Assembly (NCBI GenBank): GCA_001579985.1
Contig: LRSR01008909.1
Location: 1-48,110, forward strand
Reading direction: 5' to 3'
DNA from: Hypsibius dujardini
Lineage: Eukaryota > Tardigrada > Eutardigrada > Parachela > Hypsibiidae
DNA: 48,110 nucleotides
Below the pieces are notes generated by a model. It was not told where the DNA came from. It saw only the letters and a program-made list of their open reading frames with translations, and made no database searches. Shown one piece after another: positions 46,343-48,110 of this stretch (positions are counted from its first letter, which is position 1; each line of letters begins with the position of its first letter). A program made the translations under genes and the position numbers.

Positions 46343-47954
46343 CTTCCTTGGTAGTTTGCCACTTTCGGTGGAATTTTCGTGGCACCAATCTGCTCACAAT
46401 GCTCGCCAACGGTAGCATTGCAGAGGTGGATCCCCACGTTTGGTCGACTAAACCGAGACCCGAATCCGGTTAGTGGATTTAGGATTCGCGTGAGCGCGAG
46501 TATCAGTTGATTGATTGATTGATGAATTGATTGTTTGATTGTTTGATGAATTGATTGTTTGATTGATGAATTGATTGTTTGTCTATTGGGCCTGCTCAGT
46601 TATCCGGTTTTTCGATCCGCCATTCCGCCGGTGGTTTGATTTATTGATTTGCTTGCCGTTTCGTACAACACCATTCTCAGACATTTAATACTAGTAAATG
46701 ATTTGCAAGTTGATATCTAACCTAGAGAGAGTAAATTGGTCCTTTGTGTCAACTGCCAAGGTAAGTTTCTACTATAGAGTTCGTACTTAAAAGGGTCAAA
46801 ACGAGGTTCATATTTCAAGCGAATCCATCATAAAAAAAGAAATACTGTAATTCAAACGTAAATGGTGAAACGTAAATCTAAAGGGGTGAATTTAAACGCA
46901 CATGTAATTTAAACGTAACTTGTAATTTAAGCGTAATTTAAACGTAAACGTAAATTTAAACGTAAACGTAAATCCGATCCATCATGAAAAAAGGAATACT
47001 AGTCTTGTAATTTAAAGATAAATGGTGAAACGTAAATTTAATTGTAAATGTAATTTAAACGTAATTTCAGTCAATAATGTAGCTTATGGGAGATGCTCCT
47101 ATAAGTTATATTATTGACTGAAAAGAATTATACAAAATAAATCACTGAATATATCTATAAAATAAAGTATTACACTATGAGTTAATTCTTATTATTAAAC
47201 TAAATTGCGCAAAATGTTACATTGTTGTAATTCACTATAGAGCAATTCAGAATAAATATTAATAGTTAATTTTGCATTTAACTCTTTCGACACTTTTTCG
47301 ATCATTTATTTATTTTTATCGTTTATTTATTTTTTATCATTTACCACTTTATAATTTTTTTCAGAGCCTTCGTCCATTCTGGCGGAGGCACGTTTCAGCC
47401 AACTGGCCCTGAACGCCAAAGCCCACAACCTGTACCTCGTGGTCCGAACGGTGGCGCCACCAGTCGTAGTCACTCCTGTTCCGACCATGGCGACCGTCGC
47501 CGTCCACACCGTGGTGGACCACCCGACAGACGGGACCGTCGTCCTAGTCCTTCCTTACTTTCTGGGGCAACGGACAATGTGCCACCCGGAAGAGCAGCCG
47601 CTTCAGCTGGGGACGGTGCTGTTGCTCAAGGAACCGATGTTGCAGGTCAGCTCGTCCACTCCGGGGACGTTCATCCTGCGCTGCGACAGCCCCTCCGATG
47701 TGGTGGTACGCAGTCTGTGGAGCAGCCCGTTATGGCCAGCACCGCATGCGTCAGATCCTATCCCGGGGGTGGCGGTGGAGGGATCGCAGGAACGGGGAGG
47801 CCTCACGCAGCAGTGGAAGGCAGCAATGACGACGGTGGACGATTTTCGCCAGGGTGATTCGACCGAAGACTATGAAATGTTCCTCTACAGCAAACTGGCA
47901 GAGGAAAACTATTGTGCGGGCCACTTTGAGAAGACGATTGAGGTAGCGCACTGA
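46343..47954 (+). CDS. Probable TPR/SET-type protein, two internal exons (partial)
   Basis: Exon A (46343-46468) follows CTTGTTTTCCAG and encodes VVCHFRWNFRGTNLLTMLAN, then GSIAEVDPHVW and a GTTAGT donor in phase 1. Exon B (47365-47942) begins after TTTTTTTCAG in the matching phase (split codon GAG) and encodes about 192 residues. Key segments are VAVHTVVDHPTDGTVVLVLP, LGTVLLLKEPML and LRCDSPSDVVV, ending AEENYCAGHFEKTIE. This resembles the region before and into the TPR repeats in eukaryotic TPR-plus-SET proteins, where a 'GTVL-IKEP' strand and 'DSPSDVV' precede the TPRs. The assignment rests on recalled motif similarity, not on a search. Exon B probably ends at the GTAGCG donor (47943); otherwise it stops at 47954. 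The 5' exons are not found, and the 3' exons lie beyond the microsatellite. Confidence 0.45.
46840..47066. repeat. TTTAAACGTAA-type tandem repeat in an intron
   Basis: Irregular copies of TAATTTAAACGTAA and AAACGTAAATTTAAACG. A larger unit, starting ATCCATCATAAAAAAAGAAA and ending in TGGTGAAACGTAAAT, is repeated twice (about 46825 and 46978). It lies in the intron between the two TPR/SET-like exons. Confidence 0.7.
47066..47123. mobile_element. 58-bp hairpin (mini-MITE)
   Basis: TTTCAGTCAATAATGTAGCT and its near-perfect inverse (ATTATTGACTGAAA at the right end) leave a loop of only a few bases. It directly abuts the TTTAAACGTAA tandem repeat. Confidence 0.6.
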
Positions 47955-47975
47955 CCAGACTACTTATGTGTCTGT

Positions 47976-48002
47976 ATATTTGTCTGTCTGACTGTCTAAT
48001 TA

Positions 48003-48043
<41 letters not shown>

Positions 48044-48110
48044 GTCTGTCTGTCTGTCTGTCTGTCTGTATGTCTGTCTGTCTGTCTGTCTCTTTGTCTC
48101 TCTGTCTGTC
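47976..48110. repeat. TGTC microsatellite running off the window
   Basis: Near-perfect (TGTC)n tract, continuing to the last base, in the intron or flank after the TPR/SET-like exon. Confidence 0.9.

Noticed and set aside
47976-48110. Regular short repeats that might suggest a CRISPR array
   Set aside because: The unit is four bases with no spacers, and the genome is eukaryotic. It is a microsatellite.

Overview
The window comes from an invertebrate animal genome, probably a bilaterian. Genes are split by GT-AG introns, the families are metazoan extracellular ones (zona pellucida domains; NIDO, AMOP, VWD and sushi domains), and the spacers and introns are AT-rich and crowded with short non-autonomous DNA transposons and TGTC microsatellites. 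I cannot name the phylum. All gene models are my own splice reconstructions: the ZP models and the large NIDO gene keep reading frame across every predicted junction.

Region 1-34.3 kb is a cluster of six zona pellucida (ZP) genes. The last exon of one, with a transmembrane segment, lies on the plus strand at the left edge. The other five are on the minus strand. They share one intron plan: a signal-peptide exon ending in phase 0, a ZP-N exon ending in phase 2, a ZP-C first exon (186 or 177 nt) ending in phase 2, and a ZP-C second exon carrying a Tyr-Phe-His-Cys type motif. Two genes (5171-10101 and 12899-18914) are tandem duplicates with an unusual layout: one ZP-N followed by two complete ZP-C modules. 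The exon joining the two modules ends with a piece of another gene's ZP-N exon, so the gene looks like an exon-level fusion of two neighbouring ZP genes. A conventional relative of the downstream partner survives at 31192-34328. One gene (21740-22894) holds only a signal peptide and ZP-N, and one (24721-28470) is a divergent full ZP gene. Decayed ZP-C exons lie downstream of both fused genes.

Region 35.7-44.3 kb holds a 16-exon minus-strand gene for a 1213-residue secreted or surface protein with the order signal peptide, NIDO, TIG-like, AMOP, VWD, two sushi domains and a Thr-rich tail. This is the architecture of the Mesh / SUSD2 / mucin-4-like family. At the right edge (46.3-47.9 kb, plus strand) two exons of a probable TPR/SET-type protein are followed by a long TGTC microsatellite that runs off the window.

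The two fused ZP copies act as natural controls for each other. Several transposon insertions in one copy have a clean empty site in the other, which defines element ends and target duplications (TA for Tc1/mariner-like elements). A 98-bp hAT-like hairpin element with a perfect 8-bp target duplication lies at 45823-45920.
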